From: Thermodesulfobacteriota bacterium
GTDB taxonomy: Bacteria > Desulfobacterota > QYQD01
Direction: 5' to 3'
DNA: 14,682 nt
Assembly (NCBI GenBank): GCA_030017815.1
Contig: JASEGX010000019.1
Span: forward strand, 1 to 14,682
The notes under the pieces were generated by a model. The model was given only the letters and a program-made list of their open reading frames with translations, was not told where the DNA came from and did no database searches. A program made the position numbers and the translations under genes. Every line of letters starts with the position of its first letter. The stretch's first letter is position 1. Shown here piece by piece: positions 5,885 to 12,092 of the stretch.

Positions 5885-7270
5885 TTATTTGCCGATGCAG
5901 AACTGGCTGAAAATACGATCCAGGACGTCTTCCGGTGTAGTCTGCCCCGTGATCTCACCCAGGCGATCGAGGGCCTCCTGAATGTCGATAGCTACTATAT
6001 CCGGCGTGACCCCTTTAAGGAGGTTCTCGCGGGCCTGAGAAAGAAAAGGCAGGGCCTGGACCAGGGCCGCATACTGCCGGGCATTGGGAATAATGGCGGT
6101 ATCCGGCATATCCGCTGCGCCTCCGACCACGGCCGAAAAAACAGCCTCTTTGAGTTTTCCCAGATTCGTCCCCTGGAGGGCGGAAATCACCACCAAGTCT
6201 CTGGAGCCAAAAGATTCGCGCAGACTCTCTATATCCAGCTTAATGCCCAAGTCCATCTTATTGACTACGACTATGAAGGCCCGGCCCTGGATGTCCTTAT
6301 AAATTTCGTAATCCTCCGGGCTCAAATTCGCGCTGCCATCTATTACGAAAAGGAGCAGATCAGCCCCGGCTATCCGCTTTCGGGTCAGCTTTATGCCGAT
6401 TTCCTCTATCTCATCGCGTGCCTCCCGGAGGCCGGCGGTATCGATAATCTTAACCGGTATCCCCTGCACGTTCAAAAGCTCTTCAATAATATCCCGGGTG
6501 GTACCGGGTATGGCCGTAACAATGGCCCTTTCCTCCTCCAGCAGGGCGTTTAGAAGGCTGGATTTGCCGACATTAGGCCTGCCCATTATGGCCACCCTCA
6601 CCCCTTCCCGGTAAACCCTCCCCTGTTCGTAAGAGGCCAGGAGGGCCTGGATGGGTTCGACCGCCTCGCCTTCCAATCGGGAGGCCAGTTTTTCGGCCTC
6701 CACAATCTCCACATCCTCCTCCGGAAAGTCTATGGCCACTTCCAGGATGGCCAGCGCATCCAGCAGGCCGTTCTTTATAGTATTCACCCGCCCTGCAAGT
6801 CCGCCCCTAAGCTGGCCGGTAGCCAGCCTGAGGCCACGGCGCGTCCGCGCCGCGATACTCTCCATAACCGCCTCGGCCTGCGTAAGGTCAATCCGCCCGT
6901 TCAGGAAGGCCCGTTTGGTGAATTCACCCGGCTCAGCCAGGCGGGCGCCGCAGGCCAGAACCACAGACAGGGTTCTCTGCAGAATGATATAGCCGCTGTG
7001 GCAGTTTATCTCGGCCACGTCTTCGCGCGTGTAGGTATGCGGACGGCGCATCACGGAAAGGAGGACTTCGTCTATGACCTCTCCGTTTGCCGGATCAATG
7101 ATGTGTCCGCAATAGAGGTGGTGACTCTGGAAGTGATTGATGGGGTTACGAGGCCGAAAGATATTACGAACTATGTCTTCGGCCCGGGGGCCGCTGATTT
7201 TGATTATCCCGATACCACCTGCGCCTACCGGCGTGGCTATAGCCGCTATGGTATCCCCGTGACGATACAT
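5885..7270 (-). CDS. mnmE: tRNA modification GTPase MnmE
   Basis: 461 residues, full family length. With MnmG, MnmE (TrmE) installs the 5-carboxymethylaminomethyl group on U34 of tRNAs reading two-box codons, using methylene-tetrahydrofolate; GTP hydrolysis drives the complex. The N-terminal folate-binding domain starts with DTIAAIATPVGAGGIGIIKISGP. The G domain is inserted in the helical domain: G1 GRPNVGKS (230-237), G2 GTTRD (256-260), G3 DTAG (277-280) and G4 NKMD (337-340). The protein ends in the diagnostic CIGK (458-461), whose cysteine is conserved in the family. The start is ATG 7270; no clear Shine-Dalgarno motif precedes it. It is separated from jag by a 146-base repeat-bearing gap. 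No mnmG lies in this window, so its partner must be encoded elsewhere. Confidence 0.97.
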   Translation of the reverse strand: MYRHGDTIAAIATPVGAGGIGIIKISGPRAEDIVRNIFRPRNPINHFQSHHLYCGHIIDPANGEVIDEVLLSVMRRPHTYTREDVAEINCHSGYIILQRTLSVVLACGARLAEPGEFTKRAFLNGRIDLTQAEAVMESIAARTRRGLRLATGQLRGGLAGRVNTIKNGLLDALAILEVAIDFPEEDVEIVEAEKLASRLEGEAVEPIQALLASYEQGRVYREGVRVAIMGRPNVGKSSLLNALLEEERAIVTAIPGTTRDIIEELLNVQGIPVKIIDTAGLREARDEIEEIGIKLTRKRIAGADLLLFVIDGSANLSPEDYEIYKDIQGRAFIVVVNKMDLGIKLDIESLRESFGSRDLVVISALQGTNLGKLKEAVFSAVVGGAADMPDTAIIPNARQYAALVQALPFLSQARENLLKGVTPDIVAIDIQEALDRLGEITGQTTPEDVLDRIFSQFCIGK

Positions 7271-7290
7271 ATATGCGGTAGGTAGAATAA

Positions 7291-7395
7291 GTCATCCCTG
7301 CGAAGCTTGTCCCTGACCCCGCTCAGGGAGCAGGAATCTATATCCTAAATTCCCGTTAGAGTTTACCCCTGGATTCCCGTTTGCGCGGGAATGAC
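7291..7395. repeat. Dispersed palindromic element, GTCATCCC...GGGAATGAC type
   Basis: GTCATCCCTGCG (7291-7302) faces CGCGGGAATGAC (7384-7395), an imperfect 12-base inversion. CTGGATTCCCGTTTGCGCGGGAATGAC-like sequence (7370-7395) is the same core as in the 1405-1478 copy. The element occupies most of the jag-mnmE gap inside the - strand cluster. Confidence 0.75.
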
Positions 7396-7416
7396 AAGGA
7401 CTGATAGTCAGGACAT

Positions 7417-8088
7417 TTAACGGGATATACCATTTGCTTTTCCCCGCTCCCGCGCATAGACGGCAACCTTTTTTAACAACCCATCCCCGATACTTTTGGT
7501 CTTAACGACCGGGTCATTTTGCAGGGCGAGATGTATGGCGCGCCTGTCCGCAGAATTAAGCAGGTCTGTATAGAATGATCTTCCCGTTTTCTGGGCTCTC
7601 TCTTTAAGACGCATGGCCATCTCGGTAAGATAAGCCTTTCGCCTCTCCCGGTAACCCTCACAATCCAAAACCACCTGAATTTTTTCTCCGGCTACCTTAC
7701 TGAGCATCTTATTTAGGAGATATTGCAGCGCATCAATGGTCTGCCCCTGTTTGCCAATAAGGAGACCCGCGTCCTTACCCCGGAGGTTAAGGACTTCGAA
7801 ACCATTCTCAAGGTTGCTTTCTACGGTCAGGTCAAAATCTAGCAAGGCAATCAATTCCTGCAATATCTGCTTCGGATCAGCCTTCTCTGTTCCGGGTTCC
7901 TCAGGCTGCGCTTCCGGGGCCGGGACGCTAACCCGAACCTTTGCCTTTTTCAAACCCAGACCAAAGACACCGCTCGACCCGGTAGAAATGATCTCGATAT
8001 TTAAGTGTTCCCGGGGGAGACCCAACTCCTGACAGGCTAACGCTATGGCTTCTTCTACTGTTTTTCCTTCAAATATACTTTCTGACAT
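7417..8088 (-). CDS. jag: Jag (SpoIIIJ-associated / KhpB-type) RNA-binding protein
   Basis: 223 residues. ATG at 8088 is chosen because a G-rich Shine-Dalgarno run (GGGGGG) lies four bases upstream; the open frame includes a GTG four codons earlier that would use up that site. Domains in order are Jag-N (1-52, FEGKTVEEAIALACQELG and GVFGLGLKKAKV), a Pro/Glu-rich linker (55-70), a KH domain with its GKDAGLLIGKQG loop (104-115), and an R3H domain with the R-x3-H signature (R182, H186). Jag proteins bind RNA and are almost always encoded beside yidC, as here with 15 bases between them. In Gram-positives the homologue KhpB/EloR acts in cell-wall elongation control; the role in Gram-negatives is less clear. 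Confidence 0.95.
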   Translation of the reverse strand: MSESIFEGKTVEEAIALACQELGLPREHLNIEIISTGSSGVFGLGLKKAKVRVSVPAPEAQPEEPGTEKADPKQILQELIALLDFDLTVESNLENGFEVLNLRGKDAGLLIGKQGQTIDALQYLLNKMLSKVAGEKIQVVLDCEGYRERRKAYLTEMAMRLKERAQKTGRSFYTDLLNSADRRAIHLALQNDPVVKTKSIGDGLLKKVAVYARERGKANGISR

Positions 8089-8103
8089 GCAACCCCCCAC
8101 TTA

Positions 8104-9738
8104 TCATGCAGTCTTCTTGTTGATATAATACTGCTGACCAATGGATAGAATATTGTTAACCAGCCAGTATAAAACCAGGCCGGCAGCGAAATTTACAAAC
8201 AAAAAAGTAAAGATGACCGGCAGGAGTAACATTATCTTGGCTTGGACGGGATCGCCAGTGGTGGGGGTCATCTTCTGCTGGATAAACATGGATGCCCCCA
8301 TAAAAATGGTCAAGACCGGTAATCCGCCAACATAAGGTATATCAAAACCTACCGGCAGCCGGTCTGGTGCCGAGAGATCATTTATCCACAGCGCAAACGG
8401 GGCATGCCGTAATTCTATCGCGTTCAGGAGTAGCTTATAGAGGGCGAAAAAGACCGGAATCTGGAGTACCATAGGCAGACAGCCCCCCAGTGGATTGATC
8501 TTGTATGTCTTGTAAAGCCCCATGAGCTCTTCGTTCATCTTCTGTTTATCATTTTTATACTTCTCACGAATCTTGGCCATCTTGGGCTGGAGTTTTTGCA
8601 TCTCCTTCATGGAATGATAGCTCTTGTGCGTAAGAGGCCAGAAAATGATTTTGATTAATACCGTTAGCAAGATAATAGCTATCCCGTAATTATGGGTAAA
8701 GCGATCAAAAATGTTTAATGTGAGTAACAGGGGATTGGCAATGATGTCAAACCAGCCAAAATTAACAGATTTTTCCAGTTTCAGGCCCAACGGCTTGAGA
8801 GAAGAGAGGTCTTTGGGACCAAGATATAGATGATAATTCAGAGTGGTTTGCTTCTGAGCCGGGATAACCACCGAAGAATGAATAAAGGAGGTAAGAGTAA
8901 CGTTTTCCTTTATTTTCGACATCCTCACATAACCTGATTCCACAACCCGCGGGACAATAGCAGATATGAAGTATCTATCCTCATAAGCCGCCCAGGACAC
9001 CTTACCATTAAAGGCCCTGTCTTCTTTCAATTCTTTAGCCTCTATCTCTTCCAGATTGTCATTAACATAAGCTGCCGGGCCAGTAAAAGTGTAGCCATTG
9101 TCTTTGTCATAGGGACGGTTAATGAGGTCCAGAGACACGTCTTCGCGCACTGGTTGGGTAGTCGGGTTAAAAAACATTACCTCAAGGTCTATCTTATATG
9201 TATCGTTATAAAAAATATATTTTCTTATAAACTGCCAGCCCTCCGGAGAAACATAACCCAGCGAAAGGACAGCCTGATTTTTTTTCGGATTAAGGTCTAT
9301 AGCATAGCGGTCGGCCTTAAATACGGCATCCTCCACCTGCGGAAGGAGTCCGCCGAGAAAACTCATCCCCAGAGGAAGGTAAGCCGGCTGATTTACTTTA
9401 ATCAGCTCCTTAAGGGGGGACTTTTCGTCCAAACTCTCCCTGTATTTCTTCAGTTTAAAACTCTTGAGACGCCCGCCAAATTCGGTAAAAGTAGCCTCAT
9501 AAAGATTTGTGGAAACAATAATATCTTTGGCTGAGGAAATATCGACGGCCGCGCCCTCCGATGGTCTTAGCGGTACAGGAACGGGCTGAACAGCCGGCTG
9601 GCTTTGGGCAGGCGCAGGCTGCGCCTCTGACTTTGCCGAAAGCGTTTCCTGTGTTTTAGGCCGTTCGGCAAAAAAATATTGGTATATTAGTAAAGTAAGT
9701 ATAGACAAGACTACGGCCAAAACAGTTTTGCGGTCCAT
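8104..9738 (-). CDS. yidC: Membrane protein insertase YidC
   Basis: 544 residues, the length of Gram-negative YidC. It inserts membrane proteins alone or with SecYEG. TM1 is at about 5-23 (TVLAVVLSILTLLIYQYFF), followed by an Ala/Pro-rich linker and the large periplasmic P1 domain (about 65-325). The conserved five-helix core begins near 350 and includes the NPLGGC motif (415-420), the APFALWINDLSA loop (446-457) and the Pro-Thr-Thr loop MTPTT (490-494). The hydrophilic-groove residue that is Arg366 in E. coli is Lys363 here (LLTVLIKIIFWPLT), which keeps the charge and is seen in other YidC lineages. ATG 9738 has GGAG ten bases upstream. It sits in the standard yidD-yidC-jag order with short gaps. 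Confidence 0.98.
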   Translation of the reverse strand: MDRKTVLAVVLSILTLLIYQYFFAERPKTQETLSAKSEAQPAPAQSQPAVQPVPVPLRPSEGAAVDISSAKDIIVSTNLYEATFTEFGGRLKSFKLKKYRESLDEKSPLKELIKVNQPAYLPLGMSFLGGLLPQVEDAVFKADRYAIDLNPKKNQAVLSLGYVSPEGWQFIRKYIFYNDTYKIDLEVMFFNPTTQPVREDVSLDLINRPYDKDNGYTFTGPAAYVNDNLEEIEAKELKEDRAFNGKVSWAAYEDRYFISAIVPRVVESGYVRMSKIKENVTLTSFIHSSVVIPAQKQTTLNYHLYLGPKDLSSLKPLGLKLEKSVNFGWFDIIANPLLLTLNIFDRFTHNYGIAIILLTVLIKIIFWPLTHKSYHSMKEMQKLQPKMAKIREKYKNDKQKMNEELMGLYKTYKINPLGGCLPMVLQIPVFFALYKLLLNAIELRHAPFALWINDLSAPDRLPVGFDIPYVGGLPVLTIFMGASMFIQQKMTPTTGDPVQAKIMLLLPVIFTFLFVNFAAGLVLYWLVNNILSIGQQYYINKKTA

Positions 9739-9767
9739 GTATTATCTTCTCCGGTGAATAATGTCGC

Positions 9768-9986
9768 CTATTTTTCTCTAACAGGGTCGTACCCGCCCCT
9801 ATGGAAGGGATGACACTTTAGAATCCGCATGCCGGCCATGAGAATTCCCCTTGCCGGCCCATAATGTTCTATAGCTTCAACGGCGTACTGAGAACAGGTC
9901 GGTATAAACCGGCAGGAGGGTTTTAAGACAGGAGAAATAAGGCACTGATACAGCCTGATTATTGCGATACATAATTTCTTTAACAT
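9768..9986 (-). CDS. yidD: Membrane protein insertion efficiency factor YidD
   Basis: 72 residues, matching the small family. An N-terminal amphipathic helix (LKKLCIAIIRLYQCLIS) is followed by the signature SCRFIPTCSQYAVEAIEHYG (25-44) and the C-terminal CHPFHRGGYDPV. The conserved cysteines C26, C32 and C59 are present. YidD acts at the inner membrane near YidC and helps insertion of some substrates. Its ATG at 9986 overlaps the end of rnpA by seven bases, implying translational coupling, and yidC follows after 29 bases. Confidence 0.97.
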   Translation of the reverse strand: MLKKLCIAIIRLYQCLISPVLKPSCRFIPTCSQYAVEAIEHYGPARGILMAGMRILKCHPFHRGGYDPVREK

Positions 9987-10324
9987 GTTCGAAGCAACGG
10001 CAATTTCTTCAGCTCATGCTCAATATCCGGATATGCAGGCCTCGATGGCAGGCTTCTGACCGAAAAAATATAGTCATTTGAAGGCGGCAGACAGGATTTA
10101 TGCAGGCGAAAAAACTCTCTTATCAACCGTTTCATCCTGTTGCGCCTTACCGCGCCTTTTATTTTGCGGCTAATAGCTATACCCATGCGAGGTATTCCGA
10201 GGTTATTGGGCCGAACAATGATGATAAAGTGTTGTGTTGCAATACGCTTACCTGACTTGTACGCAGCAACATAATCTTGTCTTCTGCGTACCCTGTCAAC
10301 CTTCCTGAGCGCATACCCTCCCAT
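9980..10324 (-). CDS. rnpA: Ribonuclease P protein component
   Basis: 114 residues from ATG 10324. The same frame also has TTG 10342 and GTG 10339; the ATG is preferred because homologues begin only a few residues before the LRKVDRVRRRQDY stretch, but the choice is not certain. RnpA is the protein cofactor of RNase P, which trims the 5' leader of pre-tRNAs by binding the leader in its central cleft. The diagnostic basic helix RRNRMKRLIREFFRLH is intact, and FIIIVRPN and RMGIAISRKIKGAV match the beta-sheet core. rpmH lies 46 bases upstream and yidD overlaps its 3' end. The gene for the RNase P RNA is not in this window. Confidence 0.95.
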   Translation of the reverse strand: MGGYALRKVDRVRRRQDYVAAYKSGKRIATQHFIIIVRPNNLGIPRMGIAISRKIKGAVRRNRMKRLIREFFRLHKSCLPPSNDYIFSVRSLPSRPAYPDIEHELKKLPLLRTC

Positions 10325-10370
10325 ATCTTGATACGCCACCAACGTTTTTCTCAGTTGACTTTAATGAACG

Positions 10371-10505
10371 CTATACCGTAAGGCGCTTTCGCCCCTTAGC
10401 CCTTCTCCTGTTGATTACAGCTCTCCCGGCTCGTGTTCTCATCTTACTTAAGAACCCATGCGTCCTCTTACGTCTAATGTTACTGGGTTGAAATGTTCTC
10501 TTCAT
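10371..10505 (-). CDS. rpmH: 50S ribosomal protein L34
   Basis: A 44-residue gene, easily missed because of its size. Translation begins MKRTFQPSNIRRKR and ends AKGRKRLTV with TAG at 10371-10373. The THGFLSKMRTRAGRAVINRRR core is the classic L34 sequence, over one third Arg/Lys, as expected for a protein buried in 23S rRNA. ATG 10505 has GGAG eight bases upstream. It is the first gene of the rpmH-rnpA-yidD-yidC-jag-mnmE-rsmG cluster. In many bacteria dnaA lies divergently upstream; here selC is found instead. Confidence 0.98.
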   Translation of the reverse strand: MKRTFQPSNIRRKRTHGFLSKMRTRAGRAVINRRRAKGRKRLTV

Positions 10506-10571
10506 GAGTCCATCTCCATATCTATCTAATTGGAATAAAAGACAAATTAATGCCCTATTAAAAGTTAATTA

Positions 10572-10599
10572 CTTAAACATAAATTTACACACCTGTCAA
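10572..10599 (-). promoter_or_regulatory. Candidate rpmH promoter
   Basis: On the - strand, consensus TTGACA (10594-10599), a 16-base spacer and TTTAAG (10572-10577), about 65 bases before the L34 start. The -35 is perfect and the -10 is fair (four of six). It lies in an AT-rich stretch, and no other promoter candidate for the long cluster is visible. Confidence 0.5.
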
Positions 10600-10640
10600 G
10601 TAGCGGAGAACAATCCCGGCACCCCAAAGGCTCGAGGGAT

Positions 10641-10667
10641 AAAAAGGCAACCCTTGTTCAGGTTTTA
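10641..10667 (-). terminator. Weak candidate terminator of selC
   Basis: On the - strand, AACCT-GAACAA-GGGTT forms a five-pair stem, followed by GCC and TTTTT. It starts about ten bases after the tRNA-Sec CCA end. The stem is short, so read-through into rpmH is possible. Confidence 0.3.
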
Positions 10668-10673
10668 TTGTAT

Positions 10674-10771
10674 TGGCGGAAGTGCATGGGAATCGAACCC
10701 ACCCGAGAGGCTACTAACCCCCCGCACCGGATTTGAAGTCCAGGAGCCTCACCAGAGAGCTATCCACTTCC
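10674..10771 (-). tRNA. selC: tRNA-Sec (anticodon TCA), selenocysteine
   Basis: 98 bases with encoded GCCA. The anticodon stem-loop CTGGA-CTTCAAA-TCCGG gives anticodon TCA, which reads UGA. A long variable arm pairs CGGGGGG with CCTCTCG (seven pairs, two G-U) around TTAGTAG. The T-arm GTGGG-TTCGATT-CCCAT closes with a G-U pair as in E. coli tRNA-Sec. The acceptor GGAAGTG pairs perfectly with CACTTCC; the eighth position typical of bacterial tRNA-Sec is a G-G mismatch here. The D-stem (AGCTCTC / GAGGCT around loop TGGT) needs one bulged base. The tRNA-Sec identity is clear from sequence and arm sizes. It implies that this organism makes selenoproteins; the partner genes selA, selB and selD are not in the window. 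Confidence 0.95.
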
Positions 10772-10938
10772 AGCTTGAGTATATATAAACCTTAAAATAC
10801 GTTGTCAAGTTTTAAACCGACCGGAAGTCGCAAGGCCGCAGAAGAAGCAGAGAAATAGCTGCTTTTACCTTTTGTTATCAATAAGATATACAAAAAACCC
10901 TTGACATGCACGTCCTTATCCGGGTAGAAATTCGCATT
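10772..10938. other. Divergent intergenic region between selC and a small membrane gene
   Basis: Besides the selC promoter and a + strand TTGACA at 10901-10906, this holds one hairpin of eight pairs (AGAAGCAG 10843-10850 with CTGCTTTT 10859-10866, loop of eight). No gene reads into it from the left on the + strand, so it is not an obvious terminator. TTGACA (10901) with TAGAAA (10925-10930, 18-base spacer) is a possible promoter for the downstream ORF. Confidence 0.35.
10780..10808 (-). promoter_or_regulatory. selC promoter
   Basis: On the - strand, consensus TTGACA (10803-10808), a 17-base spacer and TATATA (10780-10785). The -10 ends only eight bases before the mature tRNA 5' end, so transcription would start within a few bases of it. 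Confidence 0.7.
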
Positions 10939-11202
10939 ATGGAATGGAAATCATCTATACAAAAGTGGATTCTTCTGCTGATAATAGGCCTGACCACGTG
11001 GCTGGTTTTTGCGGTTGCCCGTCCCGACGGAGTGACCAGCGGAACCTACTGTAATCCTTATTCCACAGAACAGGTCAAAAAAATGATGCGGTTCCATGGC
11101 ACATTGGCTGCCAAGTTTGATGGACAGGCCTGGTGGTATAAGTCAAGGGGGCACTGGCTGCGGCTGGACAATGCCGAGGCCAGACGGCGGTGTTGTATTT
11201 AG
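10939..11202 (+). CDS. Small membrane-anchored protein of unknown function
   Basis: 87 residues from ATG 10939; an upstream ATG at 10906 falls inside the -35 of the likely promoter and adds only an unconvincing N terminus. One hydrophobic helix (residues 9-27, KWILLLIIGLTTWLVFAVA) is followed by a hydrophilic tail of about 60 residues with the stretch TYCNPYSTEQVKKMMRFHGT, two adjacent tryptophans (QAWWYKSRGHWLRL) and a terminal CCI. The most likely topology is a signal anchor with a periplasmic tail. I do not recognise a family. There is no good Shine-Dalgarno site. Its stop overlaps, tail to tail, the stop of the next - strand gene. It may be real but lineage-restricted. Confidence 0.55.
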   Translation: MEWKSSIQKWILLLIIGLTTWLVFAVARPDGVTSGTYCNPYSTEQVKKMMRFHGTLAAKFDGQAWWYKSRGHWLRLDNAEARRRCCI

Positions 11203-11678
11203 TTATTCGTTCTCTGGTCAATAATCAAATGTTTCAGGACATCCCAGGACTTCTCTAACTTCTCCTCTTCTTCTTTACGTTGTCTTTCCGCCTCAACAGG
11301 ATCTGTGACACTATAGTAGATGATCTGTTTTCGCCCATCGGGCAAGGTAATCTCCTTAGAACCTACCATACGCCCCGGGTCATATCTCTTATGCCTTTCC
11401 CGCTCTTCGTGCTCGGTCTTAATGAGAAGCTGGATGGTCTCGTCACTTACCCCGGCCTTTTTTAGTTTTATAATTTCCTCTGTCGTAAGGGCAAAAGTTC
11501 CGGTGGTAACCCCAAAAATCAAGATGAGACAAACAATAATGAGACAGAAATACCCGGCACTTCGCTCCTTAAATAGCGTGACCGGGCGATCCGTCTTTGG
11601 CGGGATACCAGTGCCAAGCGAGCGATTATGGGATAGGACAGCCGGCCCGGCTGTCCTGGATATGTAACGGTTAGCCAT
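11199..11678 (-). CDS. Orphan signal-anchor protein with charged C-terminal half
   Basis: 159 residues from ATG 11678, the only usable start: no GTG or TTG lies before the hydrophobic segment. Residues 1-42 are an unusually long polar N terminus whose codons contain a perfect 11-base-arm palindrome. Residues about 43-63 (GYFCLIIVCLILIFGVTTG) form a membrane or signal segment ending in TFA-LT. Next comes LTTEEIIKLKKAGVSDETIQLLI, a short helical motif I have seen in many small Desulfobacterota secreted proteins, then a strand region (KEITLPDGRKQIIYYSV) and a Glu/Lys-rich helix, probably coiled coil (EAERQRKEEEEKLEKSW). It lies 22 bases after the Lrp-like gene and may be transcribed with it. Function is unknown; the N-terminal extension could be mis-started. 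Confidence 0.6.
   Translation of the reverse strand: MANRYISRTAGPAVLSHNRSLGTGIPPKTDRPVTLFKERSAGYFCLIIVCLILIFGVTTGTFALTTEEIIKLKKAGVSDETIQLLIKTEHEERERHKRYDPGRMVGSKEITLPDGRKQIIYYSVTDPVEAERQRKEEEEKLEKSWDVLKHLIIDQRTNN
11635..11657. repeat. Perfect palindrome, 11-base arms
   Basis: AGGACAGCCGG (11635-11645) and CCGGCTGTCCT (11647-11657) are exact reverse complements around a single base. It lies in the codons for residues 8-15 of the adjacent - strand ORF. Confidence 0.85.
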
Positions 11679-11700
11679 TTGGTTTTGGCGTATCTAAAAA

Positions 11701-11979
11701 CTATGCCTTAACAGACTTTCCCTTCCCGGCCTTTTTCTCTTCCTGCATCTTTACCACCGGGCAGGTCATAGTGTGCCGTATGGCCTTTATGGTCTGTATC
11801 TTGGTAAGAACCACGTCCGAGAGTTCATCATGATCCTTGGCCTCAACCTCAATAATAATATCATACGGCCCCATTATAACATCCAGCTTTTTAATCCCTT
11901 TTATCTTGGAAACGGTCTTCGCCACCTCAGCGGTCTTGCCTATAGCCGTGTTGATAAGTACATACGCTTTTATAGACAT
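11701..11979 (-). CDS. Stand-alone Lrp/AsnC effector-binding (RAM) domain protein
   Basis: 92 residues from ATG 11979 with a strong GGAGG site five bases upstream. The sequence MSIKAYVLINTAIGKTAEVAKTVSKIKGIKKLDVIMGPYDIIIEVEAKDHDEL follows the ferredoxin-like RAM fold of Lrp/AsnC regulators: strand, helix, the GPYDI strand-turn and a second helix (LSDVVLTKIQTIKAI). The N-terminal helix-turn-helix of full-length Lrp is absent, so it should bind an amino acid or act as an oligomerising partner rather than bind DNA itself. The C terminus ends in a Lys-rich tail (EEKKAGKGKSVKA). Such stand-alone domains are common in Desulfobacterota and archaea. It shares a short intergenic region with the divergent rlmE. 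Confidence 0.88.
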   Translation of the reverse strand: MSIKAYVLINTAIGKTAEVAKTVSKIKGIKKLDVIMGPYDIIIEVEAKDHDELSDVVLTKIQTIKAIRHTMTCPVVKMQEEKKAGKGKSVKA

Positions 11980-12015
11980 GGCTTCCTCCTTATAATATTT
12001 TTCACTTATTTCAAA

Positions 12016-12044
12016 TCTATACTACAGACGACCTAATAAATCAA
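12016..12044 (-). promoter_or_regulatory. Promoter of the Lrp-like gene
   Basis: On the - strand, TTGATT (12039-12044), a 17-base spacer and TATAGA (12016-12021), giving a leader of about 30 bases ending in GGAGG. A second -35-like TTGACA on the same strand (12059-12064) overlaps the rlmE -35 on the + strand. Confidence 0.6.
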
Positions 12045-12056
12045 CGCACAAAATCC

Positions 12057-12084
12057 CTTGTCAAACAGCAGTAAATAATATAAT
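12057..12084 (+). promoter_or_regulatory. Candidate rlmE promoter
   Basis: A consensus TATAAT -10 (12079-12084) with CTTGTC/TTGTCA (12057-12063) 15 to 16 bases upstream. The -10 ends eight bases before the ATG, so the transcript would have almost no 5' leader. Confidence 0.5.
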
Positions 12085-12092
12085 TTCAAAAC

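Noticed and set aside
5786..6553. A 255-codon + strand ORF opposite mnmE, the longest antisense frame.
   Set aside because: It lies opposite the conserved G domain of MnmE. It arises from the codon bias of that gene and has no recognisable domain or start signal.
10504..10788. A 94-codon + strand ORF containing SAWESNPPERLLTPRTGFEVQ.
   Set aside because: It is the antisense reading of tRNA-Sec and the rpmH upstream region, a typical spurious product of selC.
10843..10866. An eight-pair hairpin in the selC upstream region as a terminator.
   Set aside because: No transcript is expected to reach it on the + strand, and the T-run after it is short. It may be chance.
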